NCBI GenBank assembly: GCA_900553395.1
Contig: USDJ01000001.1
Span: 1 to 64,000 of the forward strand
DNA from: an uncultured Mycoplasmatota bacterium
GTDB lineage: Bacteria; Bacillota_I; Bacilli_A; RF39; UBA660
Direction: 5' to 3'
DNA: 64,000 nt
The notes under the pieces are model-generated. The model saw only the letters and a program-made list of their open reading frames with translations, ran no database searches and was not told the DNA's origin. Positions 7,675 through 17,640 of the stretch are shown piece after piece (position 1 is the stretch's first letter; the number at the start of each line of letters is the position of its first letter). Position numbers and translations under genes: made by a program.

Positions 7675-9204
7675 CTATTTAATTTTTTTTATATTAACTA
7701 ATGGCAAGTTATAATTATTTGCAAGTTCTAAAGCCTTAGCATGCTTTGCATAGTCACCATCATCAATAAAATAAACAGCCACTATTTTAGTGCATAAACC
7801 GTTTAAAACTACCTTGTTTAATACGTTGAAATTTATATATTCTTGTTCAATTTGAAGTGGAGTTTTTAAGCTAGACATATCACTATCATCAACACTCATA
7901 ATATCGTCACTATCAGTTATGTATAAAATATTTTTATTATAATTACATATAAAACCTATTTGATAATCGCGATAGTCCTCCATTCTCTCAATAATCCTAT
8001 TAGTTAAAAGTATTGTTTCATACTTAGGCTCTAAAAATTGATTATTTGAACAAAGAAAGTAAAAATCGTCTCCAGACATTTCATTTGGAAAATCTGTCAT
8101 AGTTTTATTCCAAATCTTTCTAACAATTGATTCTAATTTTAATCTTATAGCTTTAATATCGTAATTTTCTGATGATATTAATATATATATATTTTCTATA
8201 GTAGACTTATCTGAATCATTTAAAATTTCAATATAATTTGCTGATATATAGTCTAACGATTTACTTATATTTTTTATTCCTAATTTTTCTAGAATAAAAG
8301 TTTTCTCATTCCTTTCTTTAATAAATAATTCCTTATAATTGTTTGCAATTAACTTAAATTTAAAATCATCGCTTAATATTTCATATGTTTTTTTGCATTC
8401 TTTATAATCATTCTTATTATACATAAATTGGTTTAAAAAGAATGTTTTAAAGTTTTCATATTCTTCAAAATATTTACTATTTTGTATCATTAAGCCATCT
8501 AAATATTCAAGATTATTCTTATAATTTTCTATTAATAAAGAAATTTTATCATTAAGTGATAAAAGTTTTTCATTATCACTAGACGATGTCGAAGAACTAT
8601 TTATATCTAATAATTTAAATATTTGGTCTAAAAGCTCTCTTCTTTTGATTTCTAATTTTAAACATTCAATGTTGCTTTTGCCCATTTCAGGACTACACAT
8701 TATAACTTGATTGTATAAATTTAAAACATCAGATTTTAATTTTTCATCAAGATTCAAACTATCAAAATATGAAATACTAATTTTTGATTGATCTGAATTG
8801 TTTGATTTTTCTAAGATTTGTAAATTTTCCCTTATTTGATCATCTAACTTTTCTATTAAATTAAATATTTTCCTTATGTTTCTCTTATGCTGCAAAGCTT
8901 TAGTTTCATCTTCACTTAATAACTGTTTAGAATTCATTTCATTATATAAAGCTTTTATATTCATCAATTTTTCATTTAATGATCCAGGTAAATCAATATA
9001 TTTTTCTAAATTAATATCGCAATAATTTTTATAGTTTTGATTTCTAAGATTAAAAAGTCGTTTTTTCTTTTTGTATTGTAAATTAAGATCATCATCATTT
9101 ATTATTTCATATATTTGCCTTAGATCATCATTCAAATCCATGTTCAAAAAATAATCTTCTAGCTTGATAGAATCATTATTTTTTTCTTTCATAGCTCTCG
9201 TCAT
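7675..9204 (-). CDS. Hypothetical protein, 509 aa, helical with small C-terminal domain
   Basis: I do not recognise this protein. It is charged, soluble and rich in Lys, Asn, Asp and Leu. Residues 1-360 look helical, with likely coiled-coil stretches around 60-130 and 180-250. The last 60-70 residues look like a compact alpha/beta unit (from TKIVAVYFIDDGD to the end). There is no signal peptide. The ATG at 9204 has AGGAG 8-9 bases upstream. It stands as a single gene between femX and ftsH. It shares a general plan (long helical part, short alpha/beta end) with the 460-residue protein at 58.8 kb, but I see no clear sequence similarity. Confidence 0.6.
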   Translation of the reverse strand: MTRAMKEKNNDSIKLEDYFLNMDLNDDLRQIYEIINDDDLNLQYKKKKRLFNLRNQNYKNYCDINLEKYIDLPGSLNEKLMNIKALYNEMNSKQLLSEDETKALQHKRNIRKIFNLIEKLDDQIRENLQILEKSNNSDQSKISISYFDSLNLDEKLKSDVLNLYNQVIMCSPEMGKSNIECLKLEIKRRELLDQIFKLLDINSSSTSSSDNEKLLSLNDKISLLIENYKNNLEYLDGLMIQNSKYFEEYENFKTFFLNQFMYNKNDYKECKKTYEILSDDFKFKLIANNYKELFIKERNEKTFILEKLGIKNISKSLDYISANYIEILNDSDKSTIENIYILISSENYDIKAIRLKLESIVRKIWNKTMTDFPNEMSGDDFYFLCSNNQFLEPKYETILLTNRIIERMEDYRDYQIGFICNYNKNILYITDSDDIMSVDDSDMSSLKTPLQIEQEYINFNVLNKVVLNGLCTKIVAVYFIDDGDYAKHAKALELANNYNLPLVNIKKIK

Positions 9205-9269
9205 TCTAACAGCTCCTCTTTATTCTGTATAAATTATACTATTTTTTTTAACTAAAGTATATAGTTTTG

Positions 9270-9294
9270 AAAAAAAAGATAGCTACTCGCTATC
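9270..9294 (-). terminator. Terminator after ftsH
   Basis: On the minus strand GATAGC, a 5-base loop and GCTATC are followed by eight T. The hairpin overlaps the ftsH stop codon. Confidence 0.8.
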
Positions 9295-11277
9295 CTCATT
9301 TAATAATTTAATTAATTCTTCCTTAGTCTTTCTAGAAACTTTTTCAATTCCTCTTTCTTTAGCTAATTCCTTTAACTCTTCTAAAGTCAAATCTTCTAAA
9401 CTAGCATCCTTAAATTCAGAAAGGTCTATTTCACCATCTTCATCAGGCATGCATCCATTTTTTACTAAGTAATCAATTTGCTCCTTAGTAATTGTTTCAT
9501 ATTCTAATAAAGTATTAGCTATTAAGTCAAGTAGGTCTCTATTTTCTTTTATAATTTTTTGAGTCTTATGATAACACTCGTTTATTATTTTTCTTTGCTC
9601 TTGATCAATTTCAAAAGCTACTTGGCTTGAGAAATTTCTACTCTTATTATAGTCTCTACCCAAGAATACACTAGATTCTTGATGCTCAAACTGTATAGGT
9701 CCTAAATCACTCATACCATATTCTGTAACCATAGAACGAGCTATTTTTGTAGCTTTTTCAAAGTCGTTATGAGCACCGGTAGTAACTTCATTAAATACAA
9801 TTTCTTCTGCAACTCTACCACCTAAAAGTCCACTTATAGTTTCTAATAATTCCTTTTTTGTTGACAAGAAAGTTTCTTCTCTTGGTAACATTAAATTATA
9901 TCCACCGGCTTGACCTCTTGGTATTATTGTTATCTTTTGAACCTCATTAGCGCCTTCGAGTTTAATACCCACAACGGCATGGCCTGCCTCGTGATATGCA
10001 ACTAACTTCTTCTCCTTTTCTGTGTATTTTTTAGTTACTTTAGCTGGTCCCATTAAGACTCTATCGTGTGCTTCATCTATTTCAGCCATTGTTATAGCTT
10101 TTTTATTTCTTCTAACTGTTAATAAGGCTGCTTCATTAAGTAGATTCTCTAAATCTGCACCACTAAATCCTACAGTTCTCTTAGCAATATTTTCTAATTT
10201 TACACCTTTCGCAAAAGTTTTACCTTTAGCGTGAACTTTTAAAATTTCTTCTCTTCCTCTTACATCTGGTAAATTAACTGTTATTTGTCTATCAAATCTA
10301 CCTGGTCTTAATAAAGCTGGGTCAAGAACATCTGGTCTATTAGTTGCTGCTATAACAATTATTCCCTCATTAGCACCAAATCCATCCATCTCTGTTAATA
10401 ATTGATTAAGAGTTTGTTCTCTTTCGTCGTGTCCACCGCCAAGACCAGTTCCTCTTTGACGTCCTACGGCATCTATCTCATCTATAAATATTAAGCAAGG
10501 AGCATTTTGTTTTGCTTGACGGAACATATCTCTTACACGGCTTGCCCCTACACCAACAAAAAGTTCAACGAAATCAGAACCACTTATAAAATAAAATGGT
10601 ACATTTGCTTCTCCTGCTACTGCTTTTGCTAGTAAAGTTTTTCCTGTTCCAGGAGGACCAACTAATAGAACTCCCTTAGGTATTCTAGCTCCCATTTTTT
10701 GAAACTTCTTTGGTTCCTTAAGAAAATCAATTAATTCTTGAACCTCTTCTTTTTCTTCTGTTAATCCAGCTACTTTATCAAATTTAATTTTATCTTTATC
10801 ACTTGTAAGACGTGCTCTACTTCTTCCAAAGTCCATGGATTTATTAGCGCTTCCCATTTGCTTTGAAATAAAATAATAACCTAAAACTATTAATAATATA
10901 AATGGAAATACATTAACTAAAAATATCAAAAACCAACTTGACTCTGGATCTTTAGCTATATTTATTTCAGTAGCGCCTTTATTATTTAACTCATATATTT
11001 GCTTTATAGTCTCATCTGTAAGTGTCGCTCTAGTAGAAAATGTTTCATTTTCACCATAACCTTTTAACTTACCAGTTAGTTTATAAACCCCCTGACTACT
11101 ATTTGGAGTTATAGTAAGTTCTGATACATTATCGCTTTCTAACTCGCTTAAAAATTCGCTATATGATAAACTGTTTACTTTTTGATTTAGTATATTAACA
11201 AAATAGAAAACGCCTACTATTATAGCTATTAAAAATATATATGAAAATAAACTTCTCTTAACTGTTTTTTTATCCAT
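9283..11277 (-). CDS. ftsH: FtsH, membrane AAA+ zinc protease, with extra C-terminal domain
   Basis: An ATP-dependent protease that degrades membrane and regulatory proteins. Two transmembrane segments (about 9-30 and 115-137) flank an extracytoplasmic loop. They are followed by the AAA+ module (Walker A GPPGTGKT at 207-214; Walker B IFIDEIDA near 268; second region of homology) and the M41 zinc site HEAGH near residue 430. The last 35 residues (LTLEELKELAKERG and onward) resemble a Rho-N/SAP/HeH-type helix-extended fold not usual for FtsH. The gene follows tilS by 12 bases as in many Firmicutes, but hpt, commonly between them, is absent. Confidence 0.96.
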   Translation of the reverse strand: MDKKTVKRSLFSYIFLIAIIVGVFYFVNILNQKVNSLSYSEFLSELESDNVSELTITPNSSQGVYKLTGKLKGYGENETFSTRATLTDETIKQIYELNNKGATEINIAKDPESSWFLIFLVNVFPFILLIVLGYYFISKQMGSANKSMDFGRSRARLTSDKDKIKFDKVAGLTEEKEEVQELIDFLKEPKKFQKMGARIPKGVLLVGPPGTGKTLLAKAVAGEANVPFYFISGSDFVELFVGVGASRVRDMFRQAKQNAPCLIFIDEIDAVGRQRGTGLGGGHDEREQTLNQLLTEMDGFGANEGIIVIAATNRPDVLDPALLRPGRFDRQITVNLPDVRGREEILKVHAKGKTFAKGVKLENIAKRTVGFSGADLENLLNEAALLTVRRNKKAITMAEIDEAHDRVLMGPAKVTKKYTEKEKKLVAYHEAGHAVVGIKLEGANEVQKITIIPRGQAGGYNLMLPREETFLSTKKELLETISGLLGGRVAEEIVFNEVTTGAHNDFEKATKIARSMVTEYGMSDLGPIQFEHQESSVFLGRDYNKSRNFSSQVAFEIDQEQRKIINECYHKTQKIIKENRDLLDLIANTLLEYETITKEQIDYLVKNGCMPDEDGEIDLSEFKDASLEDLTLEELKELAKERGIEKVSRKTKEELIKLLNEDSE

Positions 11278-11289
11278 TATTTTCCTCCT

Positions 11290-12603
11290 TTAACTGTACT
11301 TTAATATTATATCATACTTTTTATCTTTTTTTCTATCTAAATCTGATTTTTTAATTCCTGGAATCCATATAATTTTTCCTGTATTATCCGTAACTATAGG
11401 GTAAGTCTTTCTTTTATCTTTGGGAATCTTACTATCTATAAATATATCACTCACTTTTTTCTTACCTAACATATTCTTTACATTCATAGTATCTCCCGGC
11501 TTTATTGTTCTAACGTGTAATGGAAATGTTATTTCTTTACTATTTAAATGAATAACAAAATTACTTGTAAGCTCGGTAGTATTATCAATACTTATAATCT
11601 TGCCATCAGGTAATATAACTTTATCATTAAAGGTATAGTCATAGGTTTGATATTGCTTTAAAGCAGTTATATAAAACTCACCATATTCTAATACGCCTAT
11701 CATATTATTGGGTAAATTTATATGACCGTTCTTATTCTTAGATAAGAAACTTATTAATATATTTAAATGTGTACTAGTAAGTAAATCAACATTATTCATA
11801 TATATATTACTTAAATATTGCTCTAATATATATTGTTTAATAATTAGATCTAAATTATTAAATTGCTTAACATCTATTTTATTATCTGACACTACATTAC
11901 TATAATATTTATTCGACTGCTTTTCTATGTATGAATGAGCAAGCATAAGCTTATTACTAAATTCACTATACTTATAATTTACTTTGGGATTTTCTTCCTT
12001 TAAAATAGGTAAAATATATTTTCTATATCTATTTCTAGTATAAGTATCACTTTCATTTGACATGTCTTTTGCATACCAAATATTTTTTTTATTTAATTGA
12101 CTCAAGATTTCATCTTTTGTTAGATAAATTAGTGGTCTTGCGATTTTATAACCTCTATCTATTGATGTTAAACCAAATCCAGCATATCCCTTCAAGCTTG
12201 AGCCTCTTGTGATTCTCATTAAAATAGTTTCTATCAAGTCATCGCCATGATGAGCTGTAAATAAAATGTCCGTATTATACTTTTTTACAATACTATCAAA
12301 GTAATCATATCTGAGTTTTCTAGCTTCTGCCTCACTAAACTTTCCATTAGGATAAGTTAGTTTAGTCATTTCAAATATTAAATTATTATCACGGCAAAAC
12401 TTCTCTAAGTTAAGCGCCTCTTCATCACTTTCTTTTCTTAAATTATGATGTACGTGAGCCACTACAATATTAAAATTAAACTTTTGTGATAATTGCAGTA
12501 AAAGTAAAAGAAGCATCATAGAGTCTGGTCCACCACTAATTGCGGCTACTACATATTTTTTACCTTCAACTTCTTTTTCTATTAATTTTAGTGCTTCTTC
12601 CAT
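11290..12603 (-). CDS. tilS: TilS, tRNA(Ile)-lysidine synthase
   Basis: Attaches lysine to the wobble cytidine of the CAU anticodon of minor tRNA-Ile, changing its identity from Met to Ile. The PP-loop SGGPDS is near residues 23-28. Next come the N-type ATPase core (HVHHNLR, the RxxRY region) and the C-terminal TilS domain, where KKKVSDIFIDSKIP lies near residue 395. I chose the ATG at 12603, preceded by AGGTGA; an in-frame ATG 11 codons upstream lacks an RBS. It is transcribed into ftsH. Confidence 0.93.
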   Translation of the reverse strand: MEEALKLIEKEVEGKKYVVAAISGGPDSMMLLLLLLQLSQKFNFNIVVAHVHHNLRKESDEEALNLEKFCRDNNLIFEMTKLTYPNGKFSEAEARKLRYDYFDSIVKKYNTDILFTAHHGDDLIETILMRITRGSSLKGYAGFGLTSIDRGYKIARPLIYLTKDEILSQLNKKNIWYAKDMSNESDTYTRNRYRKYILPILKEENPKVNYKYSEFSNKLMLAHSYIEKQSNKYYSNVVSDNKIDVKQFNNLDLIIKQYILEQYLSNIYMNNVDLLTSTHLNILISFLSKNKNGHINLPNNMIGVLEYGEFYITALKQYQTYDYTFNDKVILPDGKIISIDNTTELTSNFVIHLNSKEITFPLHVRTIKPGDTMNVKNMLGKKKVSDIFIDSKIPKDKRKTYPIVTDNTGKIIWIPGIKKSDLDRKKDKKYDIILKYS

Positions 12604-12729
12604 AAAATCACCTGTAAATATTCTATTATAAAACAAACTTTATATCAAGCAATTCTGATTAATTTTATATTATAATAATTTCTATGTCAATACTATTTTT
12701 ATATTTCACCATAATTTCACTTTTTAAAC

Positions 12730-12761
12730 AATAAAATAAGGCCATCACTTATGATAGGCCT
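12730..12761 (-). terminator. Terminator overlapping the rlmH stop codon
   Basis: On the minus strand AGGCC-ATCA pairs across TAAG with TGAT-GGCCT (one bulge) and is followed by TTATTTTATT. The stop codon lies inside the stem, so the last codons of rlmH form part of the hairpin. Confidence 0.75.
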
Positions 12762-13200
12762 CATTATTATTTATTTTAAATGCGCGATATATTTGTTCTA
12801 ATAAAATAACTCTAAAAAGTTGGTGCGGAAAAGTTAATTTAGAAAATGATAATTTGTAATTACTTCTTTCACTTACTTTTTCGTGGATCCCGTAAGAACC
12901 ACCAATTATAAATGTAATTGTTGAATTAGTATTATATATATTATTGATCTTTAAGGCTAATTCTTCACTATTTAACATATTGCCATTAATTTCTAAAGTT
13001 ATTACAAAATCTCTTTCATCCACATATCTTAAAATTTCATCTTTTTCTTTAGACAAAATTATATCCTTGTCGTATGAATTAATATCATTAACTTCTATTA
13101 TTTTTACTTTTTCATATTTAGTTAATCTTTTTTCATATTCACTTATTGCATCTTTAAGATACTTCTCTTTTATTTTTCCTACGCAAATTATTTTTATCAT
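12745..13200 (-). CDS. rlmH: RlmH, 23S rRNA pseudouridine-1915 N3-methyltransferase
   Basis: A SPOUT methyltransferase that modifies pseudouridine 1915 of 23S rRNA in assembled 70S ribosomes. The hallmark sequences are present: VGKIKEKYLKDAI at the start, FIIGGSYGIHEKV near residue 100, and the C-terminal TFPHQLFRVILLEQIYRAF plus YHK knot region. The length of 151 aa is normal. The ATG at 13200 begins the conserved MIKIICVGK; the nine in-frame codons upstream overlap walJ and are not conserved. The walJ-rlmH neighbourhood matches B. subtilis. Confidence 0.95.
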   Translation of the reverse strand: MIKIICVGKIKEKYLKDAISEYEKRLTKYEKVKIIEVNDINSYDKDIILSKEKDEILRYVDERDFVITLEINGNMLNSEELALKINNIYNTNSTITFIIGGSYGIHEKVSERSNYKLSFSKLTFPHQLFRVILLEQIYRAFKINNNEAYHK

Positions 13201-13207
13201 AAAACTC

Positions 13208-13963
13208 CTATATATCAAAAATATCACTTATAGCATTTTGCTTAGCTATAATTATTTTTGGTACATTAATATTTTTTGCCTTTAGTGTTTGCTCTAATGT
13301 ATCAAACGCTAAAGATGGTGTATTATTTTCCTCACTTAAGTGCGCTAAAACAATTATTTTTGTTTTATCTCCTATAAATTTTGACAAATAGTAAGATGAG
13401 TCTTTGTTTGATAAATGCCCTTTATCACTTAAAATTCTAATTTTAGTATAATGTGGATAATGTGGATTATTCATAAGTCTTTCTATATCATGATTACTTT
13501 CAAACACATACATAGTTTTATTTTTTAATAAATCATAATATCTTTCATTAATATATCCTGTATCTGTTATATATACTAGCGATGAATCCAATTCTTCTAT
13601 TATGTATCCTCTTACTTCGCCTACATCGTGAGAAAGTTTAATACTACTAATCTTCATATCGCCATCAATTAATTGTTCACTACTAATACCTTCTATCTCC
13701 AAGTTTGCTTCTTTTTTTGTTATATTTGATATATAGACAAGTGGATTATATTTTTTACAAAATACTTTAATACCTGATACGTGATCAACGTGGGAATGTG
13801 TTACAAATAGTATATCGATATCCTTAGGATCAACATTTATTGATCTTAAAGCTTTTTCTATATATAAACAGCTATTTCCCGCGTCGATAAGTATTTTGTG
13901 TTTTTTAGTTTCTACATAGGTAGAATTTCCTTTGCTTCCACTTGATAAAACACAAACTTTCAT
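13208..13963 (-). CDS. walJ: WalJ (YycJ), metallo-beta-lactamase-fold hydrolase
   Basis: A predicted metal-dependent hydrolase, possibly a nuclease linked to cell-wall and replication control in Firmicutes; its exact substrate is unsettled. The zinc motif THSHVDH (about 56-62) and later single His/Asp ligands (SHDVGEVRG, ITDTGY, LAHLSEENN) define the fold. Its position before rlmH and after a cell-wall peptidase parallels the B. subtilis wal region. The walR/walK two-component genes are not in this window. The start shares one base with the stop of the M23 gene (TAATG). Confidence 0.9.
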   Translation of the reverse strand: MKVCVLSSGSKGNSTYVETKKHKILIDAGNSCLYIEKALRSINVDPKDIDILFVTHSHVDHVSGIKVFCKKYNPLVYISNITKKEANLEIEGISSEQLIDGDMKISSIKLSHDVGEVRGYIIEELDSSLVYITDTGYINERYYDLLKNKTMYVFESNHDIERLMNNPHYPHYTKIRILSDKGHLSNKDSSYYLSKFIGDKTKIIVLAHLSEENNTPSLAFDTLEQTLKAKNINVPKIIIAKQNAISDIFDI

Positions 13964-15669
13964 TAATAGTAATTTAAAGGGTTAGTAGTACAACTCCACT
14001 TAGGACAAGTTCTAATTTCAAAATGTAAATGTGGACCAGTTGCCCATCCAGTAGCACCTACATATCCTATAATTTGACCACGAGACACTGTACTTCCTAC
14101 AGATATTCCTGGAGCAAAACCTGACATATGTGCATAAAGAGTATAGTAACCATTGTTATGATTAATCATTATATGATTACCATAATCATATTTAAACTGC
14201 ATAACTTCTATGACACCATTGTTTGCAGCTTTTACTGGAGAACCATAACCTGTTCCAGCTATATCTATCCCAGCGTGTAAATTTCCATTAGCTGAATCGT
14301 ACCCTGAAAGCCTATAACCATAATAGGAAGAAAGAGTATAACCACTATTAGTTGGCCATCCCCAAGAAGATGTACTACCTATATTAGGAACGAACTTAGT
14401 ACCTATATTAATTATCTTAGAAACAGAACTCTTTATAGTTTCTTTTCCTACTGGATCTACATAAGCTATTTCTCCGTTTACTGATTTAACGTTCTGAGAA
14501 ACTCTTTCTAGACCTTTTTCTCCTTCTTGAGTTACAATCATACTTCCTTGAGTTAAGTTTTGATCATATTGCTCTACAACAGCAAAATTTGTCTCTTTAT
14601 CAACAACTTCATATGACTCAACAACGATTTCAATTTTAGGATCTACTTTTGATATATTTACATCTGTTCCAGCTACTAGTAAATTATCTCTACTAGTATA
14701 TTGAGTATTAAATATCAAGAACTCTTGAACACTTATTTGATTATCAAAAGCAATTGACTCTATTGAATCTCCAGCATTTACTTTAACTGTTTTCTCTTCA
14801 AATTTATCTCCATATAAAAGATAAGCTGCTAATGAAGTAGAATCAGTATATATGTGCTTTGAAACTGGAACATTAACTGATTTATATGTTATTTCTTGAT
14901 TAACATATATATTTTCAATTATAGATCCTGTTGACGTTACTTCACTTTGTGTACCCTTTTTATATTTTTCATATTGATTTTCATCAACAAATATTGTTAT
15001 TAAGTTCTCTATCGCATGAGAAAATATGTCTCTATCTATGGTATATAGCTCAATATCTTCCTGATCTTCTTTTGTACTTTTTATTATGAACTTATAACCC
15101 GCTATTGTTGGTGACTTTTTAGCAATTATTTTTTTATAAACCGTTGGTACGGATAAAGTAGTATTATCATAAGTATAAACTTTCTTTATTTTTATACCAT
15201 TTGGAATATACACCTCTAGTGCATGTTTATAAATTTCATTACTAGATACATAATCTCTCATTTCTTGTATTTCGTAACTACTATTTTTATAAAGCTTTTC
15301 ATCTAGATAATATTTTAAATTTTCTTGATCGTTAACAGATATATCTAATGCTTCGCTTTTCTCTATAAAATATTCAGCTAATTCTTTTCTTGAATTATAT
15401 TCAATAGAAATTTCTTTCGATAAATTTTCTAAAGTATCTATTGCTTCCAATTGCTTAGACTTTAATTTTACGTTTTCTCTTATATCAGAAGCTTGCTTAT
15501 TTATATAATCTTCAAGTTCGGTTTTAGAGTTTATTGCACCAATAAATTCATCATCTAAATAAACATTATATAGTAAATAAGGTTGCTTACTAGACTTATA
15601 ATTAAAGCCAAATAAAAGCACAACCACTGATAGTATAAATATTAAAAAATAACTTCCAAATTTTTTCAT
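13963..15669 (-). CDS. M23 peptidoglycan endopeptidase with LysM and G5 domains
   Basis: An envelope-anchored cell-wall hydrolase. The order is: N-terminal membrane anchor (about 5-22), a long unrecognised extracytoplasmic region, a LysM-like segment (NAGDSIESIAFDNQISVQEF, near 300-320), a G5-like domain (near 350-400), and a C-terminal M23/LytM domain. The catalytic zinc motifs HAGID and HLHFE are intact, unlike in SpoIIQ, so it should be active. It lies between dnaB and walJ, which suggests co-expression with replication and wall genes. It probably cleaves peptide cross-bridges. Confidence 0.9.
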   Translation of the reverse strand: MKKFGSYFLIFILSVVVLLFGFNYKSSKQPYLLYNVYLDDEFIGAINSKTELEDYINKQASDIRENVKLKSKQLEAIDTLENLSKEISIEYNSRKELAEYFIEKSEALDISVNDQENLKYYLDEKLYKNSSYEIQEMRDYVSSNEIYKHALEVYIPNGIKIKKVYTYDNTTLSVPTVYKKIIAKKSPTIAGYKFIIKSTKEDQEDIELYTIDRDIFSHAIENLITIFVDENQYEKYKKGTQSEVTSTGSIIENIYVNQEITYKSVNVPVSKHIYTDSTSLAAYLLYGDKFEEKTVKVNAGDSIESIAFDNQISVQEFLIFNTQYTSRDNLLVAGTDVNISKVDPKIEIVVESYEVVDKETNFAVVEQYDQNLTQGSMIVTQEGEKGLERVSQNVKSVNGEIAYVDPVGKETIKSSVSKIINIGTKFVPNIGSTSSWGWPTNSGYTLSSYYGYRLSGYDSANGNLHAGIDIAGTGYGSPVKAANNGVIEVMQFKYDYGNHIMINHNNGYYTLYAHMSGFAPGISVGSTVSRGQIIGYVGATGWATGPHLHFEIRTCPKWSCTTNPLNYY

Positions 15670-15676
15670 ATCTCAC

Positions 15677-17005
15677 CTAATTTTCTTCCGCTACTTTAGC
15701 TACATTAACAAATGTACTAGTAGGTCTTTGAAAAATCAAAGGTACATCCGCTAATGGACCATTACGATGTTTTCTTATTACAAATTCCATTAAGCTATTT
15801 TCCTTTTCTCTTTCTTCATCAGTACAATGTAAAAATGCAACTATATCAGCATCCTGCTCTATAGCACCTGATTCTCTTAAGTCACTAAGCATAGGCTTTT
15901 TATCGTCTCTTTTTTCAATACCACGAGATAACTGTGATAGTGCTATAACAGGTACATTAAGTTCCATGGCCATAGTTTTTAATGCTCTAGATATATCAGC
16001 AACTTCCTGTTGCCTGTTGGCACCATTTTTACTATTACCTTGAATAAGAGTTAAGTAATCTATAACGACTATATCTAATCCAGATGGGCTTGTAGCAAGT
16101 TTTCTACACTTACTTCTTATCTCTCCAACAGTATTACCAGCAGTATCATCAATATATATATTTGTACTTGATAATCTACTTATTGCTTCATTAACTCTTT
16201 TCCAATCAGAATGTTCTAAAGCTCCTGTTTTTAATTTTGAACCATCTATTTGCCCTACACTAGAAAGCATACGAGTAGCAAGTTGTTCTGCACCCATTTC
16301 CATATTAAATAGAGCAACAGTTTTTTTTGAATTAATAGCCATATTAGTTACCATATTTAAGGCTATAGCTGTTTTTCCCATACCCGGACGGGCTGCTATT
16401 ATTATTAATTCGTGGGGATGAAATCCTGAAGTAAGCTTATCAAGCTCATAAAATCCAGAAGGAATACCTGTTATCTCTCCCTTATTAGTTGATAGCTTTT
16501 CTAAGTCTGCTTGTGTTTTATATAAAACTTCTTGTATAGGCTTAAATTCGGTACTTCTTAAACTTTTAGATACGTTAAATATCTTCTTTTCAGCTTCTTC
16601 TATAACATCTGTTAAATTATTATTCATATTGTAACTATCCGTTATGATAGAAGTTGCTTCATCTATTAATCTTCTTAATATAGACTTATCTTCTACTATT
16701 TTAATATATTCATCTATATTTGAAGCACTTGGAACACTTTCTATTATCTCAGTTAAATAATCAATGTCTCCAACCTGCTTTAACCAAGATCTATTGTTTA
16801 ATTCATCAGTAACAGTTGTTAAATCAACTGAATTACCTTTTTCATTCAAAGCTTTGATACATTCAAAAATTTTAGCATGTTTATCTAAATAAAATTCACT
16901 ACTATCTAACGTTTCGAGTGCTTTTTCCAAAGCTTTTTTAGTTAAAAACATTGCTCCCAAAACAGATTGTTCTGCATCTATACTATGTGGGATTTCTCTA
17001 TTCAT
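15677..17005 (-). CDS. dnaB: DnaB, replicative DNA helicase
   Basis: The hexameric 5'-3' fork helicase (named DnaC in B. subtilis). The N-terminal DnaB domain begins at MNREIPHSIDAEQSVLGAM. The RecA-like C-terminal domain has Walker A ARPGMGKT near residue 205, a Walker B region ending in VVIDYLTLIQ, and the ALSQLSRGIEKR arginine-finger region. 442 aa is standard. It directly follows rplI (7-base gap), the usual Firmicutes arrangement. Confidence 0.97.
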   Translation of the reverse strand: MNREIPHSIDAEQSVLGAMFLTKKALEKALETLDSSEFYLDKHAKIFECIKALNEKGNSVDLTTVTDELNNRSWLKQVGDIDYLTEIIESVPSASNIDEYIKIVEDKSILRRLIDEATSIITDSYNMNNNLTDVIEEAEKKIFNVSKSLRSTEFKPIQEVLYKTQADLEKLSTNKGEITGIPSGFYELDKLTSGFHPHELIIIAARPGMGKTAIALNMVTNMAINSKKTVALFNMEMGAEQLATRMLSSVGQIDGSKLKTGALEHSDWKRVNEAISRLSSTNIYIDDTAGNTVGEIRSKCRKLATSPSGLDIVVIDYLTLIQGNSKNGANRQQEVADISRALKTMAMELNVPVIALSQLSRGIEKRDDKKPMLSDLRESGAIEQDADIVAFLHCTDEEREKENSLMEFVIRKHRNGPLADVPLIFQRPTSTFVNVAKVAEEN

Positions 17006-17012
17006 ATTGCAC

Positions 17013-17450
17013 CTACTTTTTTAATTCTATTTTTAATTTTGCAATTACCTTTTTATGTAAAATTATATTTACTTCGTGAGTACCTAAACTAGATATTGGG
17101 CTTAATATATTTACTTGCTTTTTATCAATACTATATCCCTTATTTTTTAACTCTTCAACTATTTGTTTAGGACTTATGCTTCCAAATACTTTATCTAAAG
17201 CTCCCGTTTTAACTTTAAAAATAAGTTTTAAATTTTCTATTTTTTTCTTCTCTTCTTCACAATTTTTTATTAAATTTTTTTCTTCTAATTCCATTAATTG
17301 TTTTTCTTTATTTAATTTATCAACACTAAAAGTAGTAGCAGCTACAGCGCTCTTGCTATTAATAAGAAAAGTAGCATAGCCATCCTTTACTTCGATTATT
17401 TCTCCCTTTTTACCTTGTTTTTTAACATCTTTTAATAAAATTACTTTCAT
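17013..17450 (-). CDS. rplI: Ribosomal protein bL9
   Basis: A large-subunit protein with two globular domains joined by a long helix. The conserved N-terminal domain MKVILLKDVKKQGKKGEIIE and the KDGYATFLI patch are clear, followed by a Lys/Glu-rich helix and the C-terminal domain. The ATG at 17450 has a purine-rich RBS-like stretch (GGAGGC-type) upstream; the extra in-frame codons before it are not conserved. 145 aa is typical. The 190 bases upstream (17451-17640) contain no gene I can support. Confidence 0.95.
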   Translation of the reverse strand: MKVILLKDVKKQGKKGEIIEVKDGYATFLINSKSAVAATTFSVDKLNKEKQLMELEEKNLIKNCEEEKKKIENLKLIFKVKTGALDKVFGSISPKQIVEELKNKGYSIDKKQVNILSPISSLGTHEVNIILHKKVIAKLKIELKK

Positions 17451-17640
17451 ATTTGCCTCCAAATAAACTAATAATATTATACTATAAATCATATAAAAAA
17501 AAAAGAGTTATACCAAAACTATCATTAAGTTAAAAATATAGCTACTTTTTAATTTATTAGTATTTTAATAGAATATCATTCTAATTATTGTCAAAACTTA
17601 TTTAATTAGAAAAAACCATTTCTTGGAAATGGAATTTGTA

